Positions 53,172-62,448 are shown, numbered from the stretch's first letter. The stretch: DNA of 64,000 bases from Salinimicrobium sp050750585 (GCF_050750585.1 NZ_JBOJLM010000011.1:1-64000), one strand, 5' to 3'. Program-made: numbers and translations. The notes: generated by a model not told the origin, from the sequence alone.

Positions 53172-54139
53172 TGCAGAAGTCCCTCATTTGCCTCACGTTT
53201 TTATTATTTGCCGCCCTTGGCTATGGTACCGAAAGAGATACCACAGCTGTTGATACAACCACGGTGGTAAATGAAAAGATCAATTACTGGAAAAAGACCA
53301 ACAAAGTGGGGGTCAACCTGAATGAAGTAGCCTTTATTAACTGGAATTCGGGGGGTAACAATTCTTTTTCTGCCTTACTCCACGGTCTCTTCGGAAGAAA
53401 ATACCAGAAAGAACTTTTAAACTGGAATTCTACTCTGGCAGTAAAGTATGGGTTTAATGCGCAGGAAGGAAGGGAGCTGCGAAAGACAGAAGATAACCTC
53501 GAGATCAACTCTAACTTCGGGTATCGGCGGGACTCTGTTTCTAACTGGTATTATTCGGCTAAATTTACATTTAACACGCAGCTCTCTTTCGGGTATAGAT
53601 ATCCCAATACTGAGGCCCCTATTTCCAAATTTATGGCCCCGGGTTATGCCTTTGTGGGGGTAGGAAGTGAATATTCTTCCCCAAAAGAAGACCTTACGGT
53701 TTATATCTCTCCGGTGACCCAAAAGTCAACTTTTGTATTAGATCAACGGCTTGCAAACGAAGGTATGTTTGGAGTTTCGCCGGCTGTTAGGGACGAAGAG
53801 GGAAATATCATTGATGAAGGTGAGAAGGTGAGAACGCAGCTGGGGTTCCTGGTGAGCAGTGCATTTTCGAAGAAGATCTTTGACAATATAGACCTCAATA
53901 ACAGTCTGCGCTTATATTCCGATTATCTCAACCAATTTGGAAATATTGATGTTGACTGGGAACTCAATCTTGACCTGCAGGTGAATGATTACGTGAAGGC
54001 CAATGTGGGCTCTCATCTAAAATATGACGATGACGTAAAGTTTAAGCAGGATCTTGATGGAGATGGTACGTTGGAAACCGGCGGACCTAAAGTTCAATTC
54101 AAGCAGCTTTTGGGCGTGGGAATAGTGTATTCTTTTTAA
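53171..54139 (+). CDS. DUF3078-family outer-membrane protein
   Basis: The product is 322 residues with a signal peptide (LFAALGYGT). The core reads INYWKKTNKVGVNLNEVAFINWNSGGNNSFSALLHG and later FGYRRDSVSNWYYSAKFTFNTQLSFGYRYP, which I recognise as the Bacteroidota DUF3078 pattern. Alternating aromatic strands and the C-terminal LLGVGIVYSF with a final Phe suggest a beta-barrel in the outer membrane. It overlaps the dxs stop by one base and is tail-to-tail with the T9SS cargo gene, sharing 4 bases. The function of DUF3078 is not known. Confidence 0.8.
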   Translation: MQKSLICLTFLLFAALGYGTERDTTAVDTTTVVNEKINYWKKTNKVGVNLNEVAFINWNSGGNNSFSALLHGLFGRKYQKELLNWNSTLAVKYGFNAQEGRELRKTEDNLEINSNFGYRRDSVSNWYYSAKFTFNTQLSFGYRYPNTEAPISKFMAPGYAFVGVGSEYSSPKEDLTVYISPVTQKSTFVLDQRLANEGMFGVSPAVRDEEGNIIDEGEKVRTQLGFLVSSAFSKKIFDNIDLNNSLRLYSDYLNQFGNIDVDWELNLDLQVNDYVKANVGSHLKYDDDVKFKQDLDGDGTLETGGPKVQFKQLLGVGIVYSF

Positions 54140-56973
54140 GATTGATCCAGATCCTTTACTTTAATTACCTTCTGAACTTTTGTTTTCCCGGCACCCGTGA
54201 TCTTGAATAGATAAACTCCCGAAGCTTCAGTGACAATATTCACATCAATGGGTTCATTTGCTTCAAGCGGGGTCTTCACAACCTGTATCAGTTTTCCCTG
54301 TATGTTGTAAACAAAGATTTGTATGTCTTCTATATCCTCTCCCGATACAATCTGATAATTTCCGACAGAAATAGTTGGATAGACCATAATCACGTTCTCT
54401 TCAACTACCATTTCCCCGCGTTCTTCTGCTTCTTCTTTAGCTGTTTTAAATTGACCAGAGAAGATGCCGCGCCCGTAAGAAGCAGCATACACTACATTAT
54501 TGCCTTTTTTGAGATCTAAGTCGGTGACTTTTACATCACTCATTCCGTTGTAAGATTGTACCCATACAGGCTGGCTGCTGGTGAAATTTTCGGTAGCCCA
54601 AACTCCGAGTTCCGTTCCCACAATTACCTCGTCTTCGTTAAGTGGGTTGTGAAGAATAGAGAGTACGGGTAGGTCAGGGAGATTACCTTCTTTACTTGTC
54701 CAGGTAGGATTAGTGGCATTGGCGTTAGAGGTATACCATATGCTCTTTACCCCATAATTATAAAAGGTAACATAGATTTCGTCCTGGGTTTCTCCATATT
54801 CCACATCCGAAATGCTTCCTAAAAATTCTGGACCGGTGATCTCCTTCCACGTAGCATTTTCAGGAGTGCCATGCGCATTTTCAACTTTAAGGAGTTTGGA
54901 ATTGGTAAGCCCCAAAAGTACCGTGCTGCTTTGGGTTGAAAAAGGGGAAACGGTGAGGGCACTTATAGAACTGTCTAAAAGGGCATTTTTGAGAGAAACT
55001 TTTGGCGCGATGGGTGAATTTTGCTGAATGCCATCATCACCTAAAAGCGGAAGTTGAGTGAGGTTATCATACCTGTAGAGTACGCCTTCAGGTCCGTTTG
55101 AGAACAGGATATCCAAATTGGAATCAAGGGCTTGCGGGTTTATGAAAAATCCGTCCCTGTTCTCATTATTTGCAATAAGCGCAAAACCATTTTTGTCGTA
55201 ATTGTAAAGAATAATAAGGTCGTTGTACACCAAATTGGCTATGAGGTATTCGGTGTCTACCTGGTCAAAAAAGGAATGAGCGCCATCGCCACCCAATATT
55301 CCTATAGAAGTGGGGTTTCCTCTTTCAATCAGCAGGGTTCCGTTATCCTGGGTGCCTCCCAAAAAGTAGTCGCCCGTTGCAAAAGAAGATGGCGCCACGG
55401 CAACAGAATAGAATTGCGTGGTGATATAGTCGGTCTCGGGGGTGATGAATACTTTCGAAATGCTTGCTGCTGAAAGATCGCTGGCAAACGAAACCCCACC
55501 GTCATGCCCAAAGATCGCCTGATTGGTATTACCGGGCTTAAACCTCATCACATGATGGTCTGCATGGACTTCGGAAACAGGTAATTCATCAAGATTATCA
55601 TTATCTGACCATTTAGAGATCTGTTCCCATGAATTACCACCGGTAGTTGACCTGAAGAGGTCTATTCCGCCAACATAGATGATTTCATCGTTGGTAGGAT
55701 CAGATTCTATCATAAGATTATAAAAAGCCTGGCCCCTAGCAAAATCATCAGGAGGAATATCAAGATCGGCATCATTGGGTTCATTCAGCCGTGTAATATT
55801 CTGAAAAGCGTTCGTCGTAACCCAAAGCGAGGCTTCTTCAAACTGGTCTTCAGCAAGAATATAAAATTTATCAGGGTTTAAGGCTGAAGCTTCTATCTCG
55901 GTGCGATAAACATTGGGAATGGTGGTCACCAGAGACCAGCTCGTATTTGCACCTTTTTCACGCCTGAAGATCTTTCCGCCAAAAGAATTCTCCACTCCCG
56001 GCGAATAGGTGGTGGAAACCCATGCATTCCCTGCGGCATCTGTTTCAAAGTCATTAAAAGATTCCTCTTCAAGTACCTTGTTCCAGGAAGCGCCATCGTC
56101 TTTGCTTTGGTACAGGCCTCTTTCAAAAAAGCCGAGTAAATTCTGCGGATTTTGAGCGTTGGCATATAAGTGAGTTGAGACCCCTATAAAGACCTCGGTG
56201 CTGCTGCCATTATCCCAGGCTTCTATGTCATTGATGTAGTACACGCCACCAATTGCGCGAATGTTTGTGCCCGTTCCCGATTCTGAAAAATCTTCGACAT
56301 CCAGTACTTTATTCCACGTCTGGCCACCATCTGTGGTTTTATAAACGCCCGTTCCCACTACGTCTCCGCCGGTATATTGTTCTCCTGTACCTGCATACCA
56401 GATATTAGAATTCCGCGGATCGACCGTAAGGCAAGATATATTCAAATTAGCGGGCAAACCTTCTACCTGTTCCCAGGGAGAAGATTCGCGGGTGATATTG
56501 TCATTGACCCACAGGCCGCCACTTATTGCACCGGCAAACACACGGTTGCCCGAGGCGTCATTCGGGTCAAATAATAATACTCTTGTACGGCCTCCAACAT
56601 TGTTGGGGCCACGAGAGACCCATGGGTGCTGCTCACTATCTCCGGGGGCCTTGATGTAACTCTTGCTTTGCCGCTGTTTTTGAAGTTGCTCGTGCAGGTC
56701 TCTTACTTTATGAGGCTCAGGGTATCCCAAAGCAGGATTCATGGTGAGATATTCCATTTCCTCATAATATTTCTTTGGAGGCAGGCCTTTTTTTATTTTT
56801 TCGAGGCGTGAAAATCCCTTGTCTTTAGCGGGTTTATTCTGCTTCAGAAAATGCTCATGTCTTTGTCTTAATTCTGAAATTTCAGAAGGTGCATTGTTCT
56901 CACAACTCAGGTAAAGTCCAAAAACGGCAGCAAACAGAACGACCGGAAGTACAAAAAGTAATCGTTTATTCAT
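54136..56973 (-). CDS. Type IX secretion cargo with BNR/sortilin-type propeller and C-terminal sorting domain
   Basis: ATG 56973 gives 945 residues starting MNKRLLFVLPVVLFAAVFGLYLSC; a longer frame begins 14 codons earlier. The signal ends in YLSC-E, which resembles a lipobox. Most of the protein is a beta-propeller of the sortilin/BNR kind: WVSRGPNNVGGRTR, YAGTGEQYTGGDVVGTGVYKTTDGGQTWNKV, VGGIDLFRSTTGGNSWEQIS, SxDxGxxW-type loops. The last 80 residues (VYPTISVGNYQIVSGEDIEDIQIFVYN to VYLFKITGAGKTKVQKVIKV) are a type A C-terminal domain recognised by the type IX system. It would be exported across the outer membrane to the surface or medium. Ligand unknown. Confidence 0.85.
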   Translation of the reverse strand: MNKRLLFVLPVVLFAAVFGLYLSCENNAPSEISELRQRHEHFLKQNKPAKDKGFSRLEKIKKGLPPKKYYEEMEYLTMNPALGYPEPHKVRDLHEQLQKQRQSKSYIKAPGDSEQHPWVSRGPNNVGGRTRVLLFDPNDASGNRVFAGAISGGLWVNDNITRESSPWEQVEGLPANLNISCLTVDPRNSNIWYAGTGEQYTGGDVVGTGVYKTTDGGQTWNKVLDVEDFSESGTGTNIRAIGGVYYINDIEAWDNGSSTEVFIGVSTHLYANAQNPQNLLGFFERGLYQSKDDGASWNKVLEEESFNDFETDAAGNAWVSTTYSPGVENSFGGKIFRREKGANTSWSLVTTIPNVYRTEIEASALNPDKFYILAEDQFEEASLWVTTNAFQNITRLNEPNDADLDIPPDDFARGQAFYNLMIESDPTNDEIIYVGGIDLFRSTTGGNSWEQISKWSDNDNLDELPVSEVHADHHVMRFKPGNTNQAIFGHDGGVSFASDLSAASISKVFITPETDYITTQFYSVAVAPSSFATGDYFLGGTQDNGTLLIERGNPTSIGILGGDGAHSFFDQVDTEYLIANLVYNDLIILYNYDKNGFALIANNENRDGFFINPQALDSNLDILFSNGPEGVLYRYDNLTQLPLLGDDGIQQNSPIAPKVSLKNALLDSSISALTVSPFSTQSSTVLLGLTNSKLLKVENAHGTPENATWKEITGPEFLGSISDVEYGETQDEIYVTFYNYGVKSIWYTSNANATNPTWTSKEGNLPDLPVLSILHNPLNEDEVIVGTELGVWATENFTSSQPVWVQSYNGMSDVKVTDLDLKKGNNVVYAASYGRGIFSGQFKTAKEEAEERGEMVVEENVIMVYPTISVGNYQIVSGEDIEDIQIFVYNIQGKLIQVVKTPLEANEPIDVNIVTEASGVYLFKITGAGKTKVQKVIKVKDLDQS

Positions 56974-57026
56974 AAAGGGATAGGTAAATGACTTCCGAAG
57001 AAAGCTATTCTGCAAAGTACAAAAAA

Positions 57027-58370
57027 TTAAATTTTAAGACCTTTGAATTTTTTGAACAACGACACAATTTTACTGTCTGTGAGCGAAGAAATATAACTGC
57101 AAATTTTGATGAGCTTATCATACACCTCAAAATCTTCAAAATGATGTGCTTCGGGGATTAATTTCAGCACCAGTTTGTTATAATTTGTCTGCTTCCCGTT
57201 TTCGGGCAATAAGGCCGTGGTGTAGGTGTCCAGAAGGTGAGAAAGCATTTGGTAACCGGCAATTTCCTTGCTTATAACTTCTTCACTCTGGTAAATTTTA
57301 TCAATACTTATTTTGATAATATCGCTAATCTGGGCTTCGTATTTACTCCTGTCAAAAAGAGCTTCGTGAAATTCCCCTTTTAGAATGGCATCTTCGTTGG
57401 CCATAAAGATTTCAACAGCCTCGGTGAGTAGCGTATTTATGGCCAGAGCCCTGAGATAACTCAGCCTGTCGGCACGGGTTTGTAGGTTGTGGTATTTTTT
57501 GGTGATGATCGAATCTTTCACCAGATTAATAAGATATTCCAGCGCATATTCCTCCTGAATAAGCCCCAGGTTGATGCCGTCTTCAAAATCAATGATCGTG
57601 TAGCAAATATCATCGGCAGCTTCAACAAGAAAAGCGAGTGGGTGCCTGCAGTAGCTCAGGTTTTTGCCGCTGCCGGTGGAAATAAGTCCCAGTTCATTGG
57701 CTACCTCTTCAAAAAAGGCTTTTTCAGACTGAAATATTCCGAACTTCTTATCGGCTATACGTGCGGTGGGTTTATACGGAAGGGATTCCTTCGGATATTT
57801 TATAAAAGCTCCTAAAGTAGCATACGAAAGCCTGATGCCTCCAGGTATACCGGGTTTGTCTTCCGTTAAGATCTTAAAGCCATTGGCATTTCCTTCAAAT
57901 TTGGTCAAATCTTCAAATTCTTCAGCAGTAAGCAACTCCCGGAAACGCCTGCCGTTGCCATTGCTGAAGTACTCTCCTATGGCCTTTTCTCCCGAATGCC
58001 CAAACGGCGGATTCCCAATATCGTGTGCCAGGGCGGCAGCGGCAACAATGGCCCCAAAATCGTTCATTTGGTAGCCGTGGGTTTTTTCCAGCTGCGGATG
58101 TTTCTCCAGGATCTTTTGCCCTGCCAGGCGGCCCAAAGAACGCCCCACTACCGAAACTTCAAGGCTGTGCGTAAGCCGGGTATGTACAAAATCTGTCTTG
58201 GAAAGCGGGATTACCTGCGTCTTGTCCTGCAGACTTCTAAAAGCCGAAGAAAATATGATGCGGTCGTAATCAACTTCAAATCCTAAGCGGGTCGCATTTT
58301 GTTCTTTTCTTAATCTTTTATTCGTGTCTCCTGCTTTTCTAAGCGAAAGCAGCTGCTCCCAGTTCATCAT
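57027..58370 (-). CDS. dgt: dGTP triphosphohydrolase (dGTPase family)
   Basis: The product is 447 residues. The HD-domain metal motif is visible: H in RLTHSLEVSVVGRSLG, then ALAHDIGNPPFGHSGEKAI with the HD pair, and a later Asp in LVEAADDICYTIIDFEDG. The N-terminus RKEQNATRLGFEVDYDRIIFSSAFRSLQDKTQV is typical of dGTPase. It hydrolyses dGTP to deoxyguanosine and triphosphate and so helps control dNTP pools. On the same strand, nrdB-nrdA lies just upstream, giving a cluster for deoxynucleotide balance, although a repeat-rich gap separates them. A TATTTTTG box about 30 bases before the start (minus strand) is a likely -7 element. Confidence 0.92.
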   Translation of the reverse strand: MMNWEQLLSLRKAGDTNKRLRKEQNATRLGFEVDYDRIIFSSAFRSLQDKTQVIPLSKTDFVHTRLTHSLEVSVVGRSLGRLAGQKILEKHPQLEKTHGYQMNDFGAIVAAAALAHDIGNPPFGHSGEKAIGEYFSNGNGRRFRELLTAEEFEDLTKFEGNANGFKILTEDKPGIPGGIRLSYATLGAFIKYPKESLPYKPTARIADKKFGIFQSEKAFFEEVANELGLISTGSGKNLSYCRHPLAFLVEAADDICYTIIDFEDGINLGLIQEEYALEYLINLVKDSIITKKYHNLQTRADRLSYLRALAINTLLTEAVEIFMANEDAILKGEFHEALFDRSKYEAQISDIIKISIDKIYQSEEVISKEIAGYQMLSHLLDTYTTALLPENGKQTNYNKLVLKLIPEAHHFEDFEVYDKLIKICSYISSLTDSKIVSLFKKFKGLKI

Positions 58371-58684
58371 TTGATATTTATTTCAGTAAGCTTCAAAAAT
58401 AAACAATGAGCAATTAACAATGATCAATTAACAGGTAATAATGATAAAAGCATCAAATTCAAGGCACCAGATTCCAAAATCTAAAAGGCACGATTGTCAT
58501 TTCGACAGAACATTTCCTTTTGAGAAAAAGGAGATGCGACGAGAAATCTATTCTTGGGTGAGATTTACCAAAGTTTATGTGATTATTTGTTTAGGTACGA
58601 GTCGAACTTCGGCACCAATTATTGAAAACTTTGGCAAATCTGCTGCAATTCTTCTTGGACAAAAAACTTTCTCCCGTCTACAGA
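58371..58684. repeat. Repeat-rich gap between dGTPase and nrdA
   Basis: No gene. Near 58496-58552 it has GTCATTTCGACAGAAC... and ...GCGACGAGAAATCT, a degraded copy of a repeat common in Bacteroidota intergenic DNA. GATTTACCAAAGTTT (58562-58576) is inverted as AAACTTTGGCAAATC (58626-58640) with one mismatch, and 49 bases separate the arms. Direct repeats of CAATTAACA occur near 58413-58435. Confidence 0.55.
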
Positions 58685-61102
58685 CTAACTCCCGCACATC
58701 AAACAATCATCCCCTTCGGCTTCTTTGGAACTGGCGATAAGGGCCCGCAATTCTTCCGGACTCAAAGAAGTTCCTTCTGGTGTCGGAACGGCAGTTGTTT
58801 TCGGTGTTTCCGCAGGGATTTCCTGCTTCTTTTCCTCTTTTGCCAAAGTGAATTTAATGGCATCTACAGCACTTTTAGTGCGCAGGTAATACATTCCGGT
58901 TTTGAGTCCACTTTTCCAGGCGTAGAAGTGCATGGAGGTGAGCTTGCTGTAATTCGCGTTCTCCATGAAAAGGTTGAGCGACTGCGACTGATCGATAAAA
59001 TAGCCGCGGTGACGCGACATGTCGATGATATCTTTCATGCTAAGCTCCCAAACGGTCTTGTAGAGCTCTTTAAGATCCTCCGGAATTACATCAATATTCT
59101 GCACAGAACCATTAGAGCGTAAAATGGCATTTTTGACATTCTCTGTCCACAGGTTTCGGGCTACCAGGTCTTCCAGAAGGTGTTTATTAACAACGATAAA
59201 TTCTCCCGACAGCACCCGGCGGGTGTAAATGTTGGAAGTGTATGGTTCAAAAGCTTCATTGTTTCCAAGGATCTGGGATGTGGAAGCAGTTGGCATGGGC
59301 GCAACTAAAAGAGAGTTGCGAACGCCATTTTTGAGTACCTGCTTGCGCAGTTTTGCCCAGTCCCATCTTCCGCTTAAGTCTTCATCATTGATCCCCCAAA
59401 GGTTAAATTGGAATTGGCCTTTGCTCATTGGAGAACCTTCATAAGTAGAATAAGCTCCGTCTTCTTTAGCCATTTCCATAGAGGCGGTAACGGCAGCAAA
59501 ATAAAGGGTTTCAAAGATCTCCTGGTTTAGTTTTTTAGCTTCATCGCTGGTAAAAGGCAGTCGTAATTTGATAAAAGTATCTGCCAGTCCCTGCACCCCA
59601 AGCCCCACCGGACGGTGCCGGAAATTCGAATTTTCCGCCTCCTTTACCGGATAATAATTCCTGTCGATCACCTTGTTGAGGTTCCGGGTTACTCTTTTGG
59701 TGATCCTGAAGAGTTCCTTATGATCAAATTCATCTCCTTTGATGAACATTGGCAGTGCAATGGAAGCCAGGTTACAAACCGCAACTTCATCTTCGCTGGT
59801 GTATTCCAGGATCTCGGTACAAAGATTTGAAGAACGAATAGTTCCTAAGTTCTGCTGATTCGATTTCCTGTTAGCCGAATCTTTGTAAAGCATGTAAGGC
59901 GTACCTGTCTCGGTTTGGGATTCGAGAATTTTCTCCCAAAGGTCACGGGCTTTTATGGTTTTTCGGCCTTTGCCTTCAGCTTCATATTTTAAATAGAGTG
60001 CTTCAAATTCCTCCCCGTGGATGTCATAGAGGCCGGGGCATTCGTGCGGACACATCAAAGTCCAGCTTTCATTCTCTTCCACCCTTTTCATGAAAAGATC
60101 GGGTACCCACATTGCATAGAAAAGGTCACGGGCCCGCATTTCTTCTTTTCCGTGGTTCTTTTTCAGGTCGAGGAAGTCGAAAATATCGGCGTGCCAGGGT
60201 TCTACGTAAATGGCAAAAGAACCCTTTCGTTTTCCGCCACCCTGGTCAACATATCTTGCGGTGTCATTAAAAACCCGAAGCATGGGCACGATCCCGTTGG
60301 AAGTACCATTGGTTCCAGAAATATAAGACCCGGTTGCTCTAACATTGTGAATGGACAAACCAATCCCGCCGGCAGATTGGGAGATCTTGGCGGTTTGCTT
60401 CAGCGTGTCGTAAATACCGTCAATGCTGTCGTCTTTCATGGTTAGTAAAAAGCAGGATGACATTTGCGGCTTTGGCGTTCCGGCGTTAAAGAGGGTAGGA
60501 GTGGCGTGGGTGAAATATTTCTTGGACATGAGCTCATAGGTCTCAATGGCAGCTTCCATATTATCGGGATGAATTCCTACGGAAACTCGCATAAGCATAT
60601 GCTGAGGCCTTTCGGCAATTTTTCCGTTTATCTTCAGAAGATAAGAGCGCTCCAGCGTTTTAAATCCGAAGTAATCATACTGAAAATCCCGATTATAGAT
60701 GATCGTGGAATCTAGCAGTTCTTTATTCTGCTGAATTACCTCGTACACATCATCGGCCAAAAGGGGAGCTTTCTGACCGGTGCGGGGGTTGACATAATCA
60801 TAAAGATCTGTCATTACCTCCGAAAATGTTTTTTTTGTGTTCTTGTGAAGGTTCGATACCGATATCCTCGCCGCCAGTTTTGCATAATCCGGGTGGGAAG
60901 TGGTCATGGTCGCGGCAATCTCAGCTGCGAGATTATCAAGTTCGCTGGTGGTAACCCCATCGTACAACCCTTCGATTACCCTCATAGCCACTTTTACAGG
61001 ATCTACGAGGTCATTAAGGCCATAACACAATTTTCTTATGCGGGCTGTGATCTTGTCAAACATCATGGGTTCTCTGCGACCGTCTCTTTTTTCTACGAAC
61101 AT
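58685..61102 (-). CDS. nrdA: Ribonucleoside-diphosphate reductase large subunit, class I
   Basis: ATG 61102 gives 805 residues starting MFVEKRDGRREPMMFDKITARIRKLCYGL, the ATP-cone; an upstream in-frame GTG is unlikely. Active-site elements: first cysteine in QMSSCFLL, the NLCTEI motif (Asn, Cys, Glu radical-site residues), VCNLASIALP, and redox-active C-terminal cysteines in DDCLMCGS. The radical-transfer region is seen around NIYTRRVLSGEF. It reduces ribonucleotides to deoxyribonucleotides with the NrdB radical. The gene follows nrdB by about 130 bases of repeat-containing sequence, so the two are probably one operon. It holds an exact palindrome copy at 59121-59133. Confidence 0.95.
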   Translation of the reverse strand: MFVEKRDGRREPMMFDKITARIRKLCYGLNDLVDPVKVAMRVIEGLYDGVTTSELDNLAAEIAATMTTSHPDYAKLAARISVSNLHKNTKKTFSEVMTDLYDYVNPRTGQKAPLLADDVYEVIQQNKELLDSTIIYNRDFQYDYFGFKTLERSYLLKINGKIAERPQHMLMRVSVGIHPDNMEAAIETYELMSKKYFTHATPTLFNAGTPKPQMSSCFLLTMKDDSIDGIYDTLKQTAKISQSAGGIGLSIHNVRATGSYISGTNGTSNGIVPMLRVFNDTARYVDQGGGKRKGSFAIYVEPWHADIFDFLDLKKNHGKEEMRARDLFYAMWVPDLFMKRVEENESWTLMCPHECPGLYDIHGEEFEALYLKYEAEGKGRKTIKARDLWEKILESQTETGTPYMLYKDSANRKSNQQNLGTIRSSNLCTEILEYTSEDEVAVCNLASIALPMFIKGDEFDHKELFRITKRVTRNLNKVIDRNYYPVKEAENSNFRHRPVGLGVQGLADTFIKLRLPFTSDEAKKLNQEIFETLYFAAVTASMEMAKEDGAYSTYEGSPMSKGQFQFNLWGINDEDLSGRWDWAKLRKQVLKNGVRNSLLVAPMPTASTSQILGNNEAFEPYTSNIYTRRVLSGEFIVVNKHLLEDLVARNLWTENVKNAILRSNGSVQNIDVIPEDLKELYKTVWELSMKDIIDMSRHRGYFIDQSQSLNLFMENANYSKLTSMHFYAWKSGLKTGMYYLRTKSAVDAIKFTLAKEEKKQEIPAETPKTTAVPTPEGTSLSPEELRALIASSKEAEGDDCLMCGS
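59121..59133. repeat. Iterated palindrome copy (exact core), in nrdA
   Basis: AAAATGGCATTTT followed by TGAC; on the minus strand it encodes K-N-A-I-L. Confidence 0.9.
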
Positions 61103-61119
61103 AACTGAAGGATTTAAGA

Positions 61120-61231
61120 AAGCCCCTCCCGGCCTCACCAAAGGAGAGGAGTTTGGGGCGTTTATTTTATTGAATGTTTCACAGTCGTGAAGCTTGAAAT
61201 AACTTTGTTCCCCCTTCGGGGGTTAGGGGGA
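61120..61231. repeat. Palindromic repeats between nrdB and nrdA
   Basis: GCCCCTCCCGGCCTCACC...GGAGAGGAG (about 61120-61151) and GTTCCCCCTTCGGGGGTTAG (61207-61226), the latter a 5-bp CCCCC/GGGGG hairpin with a TTC loop-region. Both are of the kind scattered between genes in Bacteroidota. They lie within the likely nrdBA transcript. Confidence 0.5.
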
Positions 61232-61233
61232 AT

Positions 61234-62211
61234 TTAAAAATCGGCGTCGAAGCTTATTTTGTCGGCGTCTTTATCCTTGTTCATCACTCCTGCTTTCTGG
61301 TATTCGCCAACTCTCTTTTCAAAGAAGTTGGTTTTCCCCTGCAGGTTGATCATATCCATAAAGTCGAATGGATTCGCAGTGCCGTATTCCTTTTCACATT
61401 CCAGTTCAACCAGCAGTCGGTCGGCAACAAATTCAAGATATTGGGTCATCAGTTTAGAATTCATCCCGATAAGGCTTGCCGGAAGGGATTCTGTAATAAA
61501 CTCTCTTTCAATATTAAGTGCATCAACAATGATCGCTCTAATTCGCTCTTTTGGCACCTTGTTTACCAGGTGGTTGTTGTGCAGGTGAACGGCAAAGTCA
61601 CAGTGCACACCTTCATCTCGTGAGATGAGTTCATTAGAGAAGGTAAGGCCGGGCATTAATCCGCGTTTTTTAAGCCAGAAGATGGAGCAAAATGCGCCCG
61701 AAAAAAAGATTCCTTCTACAGCTGCAAAAGCGATGAGCCTTTCAGCAAAAGAATCAGATTCTATCCATTTTAGGGCCCACTGCGCTTTCTTCTGAATAGC
61801 GGGAAATACCTCTATGGCTTTAAAAAGTTTGTTCTTTTCCTTCTCATCTTTAACGTAGGTGTCAATGAGCAGGGAGTAGGTTTCAGAATGGATGTTCTCC
61901 ATCATGATCTGGAATCCATAAAAGAATTTAGCTTCAGAATATTGCACCTCGTTGACGAAGTTTTCGGCTAAATTTTCATTCACAATTCCGTCTGAAGCGG
62001 CAAAAAAGGCAAGAATGTGCTTGATGAAATATCTTTCATCTGCATTTAATTTGTTGTTCCAGTCACTCAAATCCTGGTGCAGGTCAATCTCTTCTGCAGT
62101 CCAGAAACTTGCTTCCATTTTCTTGTACCAATCCCAGATATCGTGATGTTTAATGGGGAAAATCACAAATCTGTCCTTGTTCTCCTGTAAAATGGGTTCT
62201 AACTGGGTCAT
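61234..62211 (-). CDS. nrdB: Ribonucleoside-diphosphate reductase small subunit, class I
   Basis: The product is 325 residues, the usual R2 length. Di-iron/tyrosyl-radical features: SFWTAEEIDLHQDLSDW, the Glu/His ligand helix NEVQYSEAKFFYGFQIMMENIHSETYSLL (with the Tyr of FYGFQ at the position of the radical Tyr in class Ia enzymes), and FAAVEGIFFSGAFCSIFWLKKRGLMPGLTFSNELISRDEGVHCDFA. It supplies the radical to NrdA. It is transcribed leftward ahead of nrdA. Upstream are a short hairpin and the palindrome that ends the oxidoreductase gene, so nrdB has its own promoter, probably within 62212-62330; I see no exact -7 consensus. Confidence 0.95.
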   Translation of the reverse strand: MTQLEPILQENKDRFVIFPIKHHDIWDWYKKMEASFWTAEEIDLHQDLSDWNNKLNADERYFIKHILAFFAASDGIVNENLAENFVNEVQYSEAKFFYGFQIMMENIHSETYSLLIDTYVKDEKEKNKLFKAIEVFPAIQKKAQWALKWIESDSFAERLIAFAAVEGIFFSGAFCSIFWLKKRGLMPGLTFSNELISRDEGVHCDFAVHLHNNHLVNKVPKERIRAIIVDALNIEREFITESLPASLIGMNSKLMTQYLEFVADRLLVELECEKEYGTANPFDFMDMINLQGKTNFFEKRVGEYQKAGVMNKDKDADKISFDADF

Positions 62212-62337
62212 AGGATATTGAGTTTTAGTTGGTTGGAAACGGTTCTCTCAAAGATTGGAATTTATGTAAGGGTTTTTCCTACAGGGAAGGAAAGCTTTTC
62301 AACAAAGTTTTCAACAAAACAAAATAAAATTGTTTCT

Positions 62338-62356
62338 GAAGCCTGAAAAAGGCTTC
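62338..62356 (-). terminator. Short hairpin GAAGCC-GGCTTC upstream of nrdB
   Basis: GAAGCC (62338-62343) pairs with GGCTTC (62351-62356); on the minus strand it is followed by an AT-rich run. It may be a weak second terminator for the oxidoreductase gene or part of the nrdB leader. Confidence 0.45.
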
Positions 62357-62448
62357 GGTATATGTGTTTGTGGGCTAGTTTGTTATAATTGCAAAATTTC
62401 CTGAAGATGTAATAAAGTTTCTTCTGAAGTTCTTCTGAAAGAGATGTC

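Noticed and set aside
58622..59122. 166-codon open frame antisense to the nrdA 3' end
   Set aside because: It runs from repeat DNA into the antisense of a conserved nrdA C-terminus; no domain is seen.
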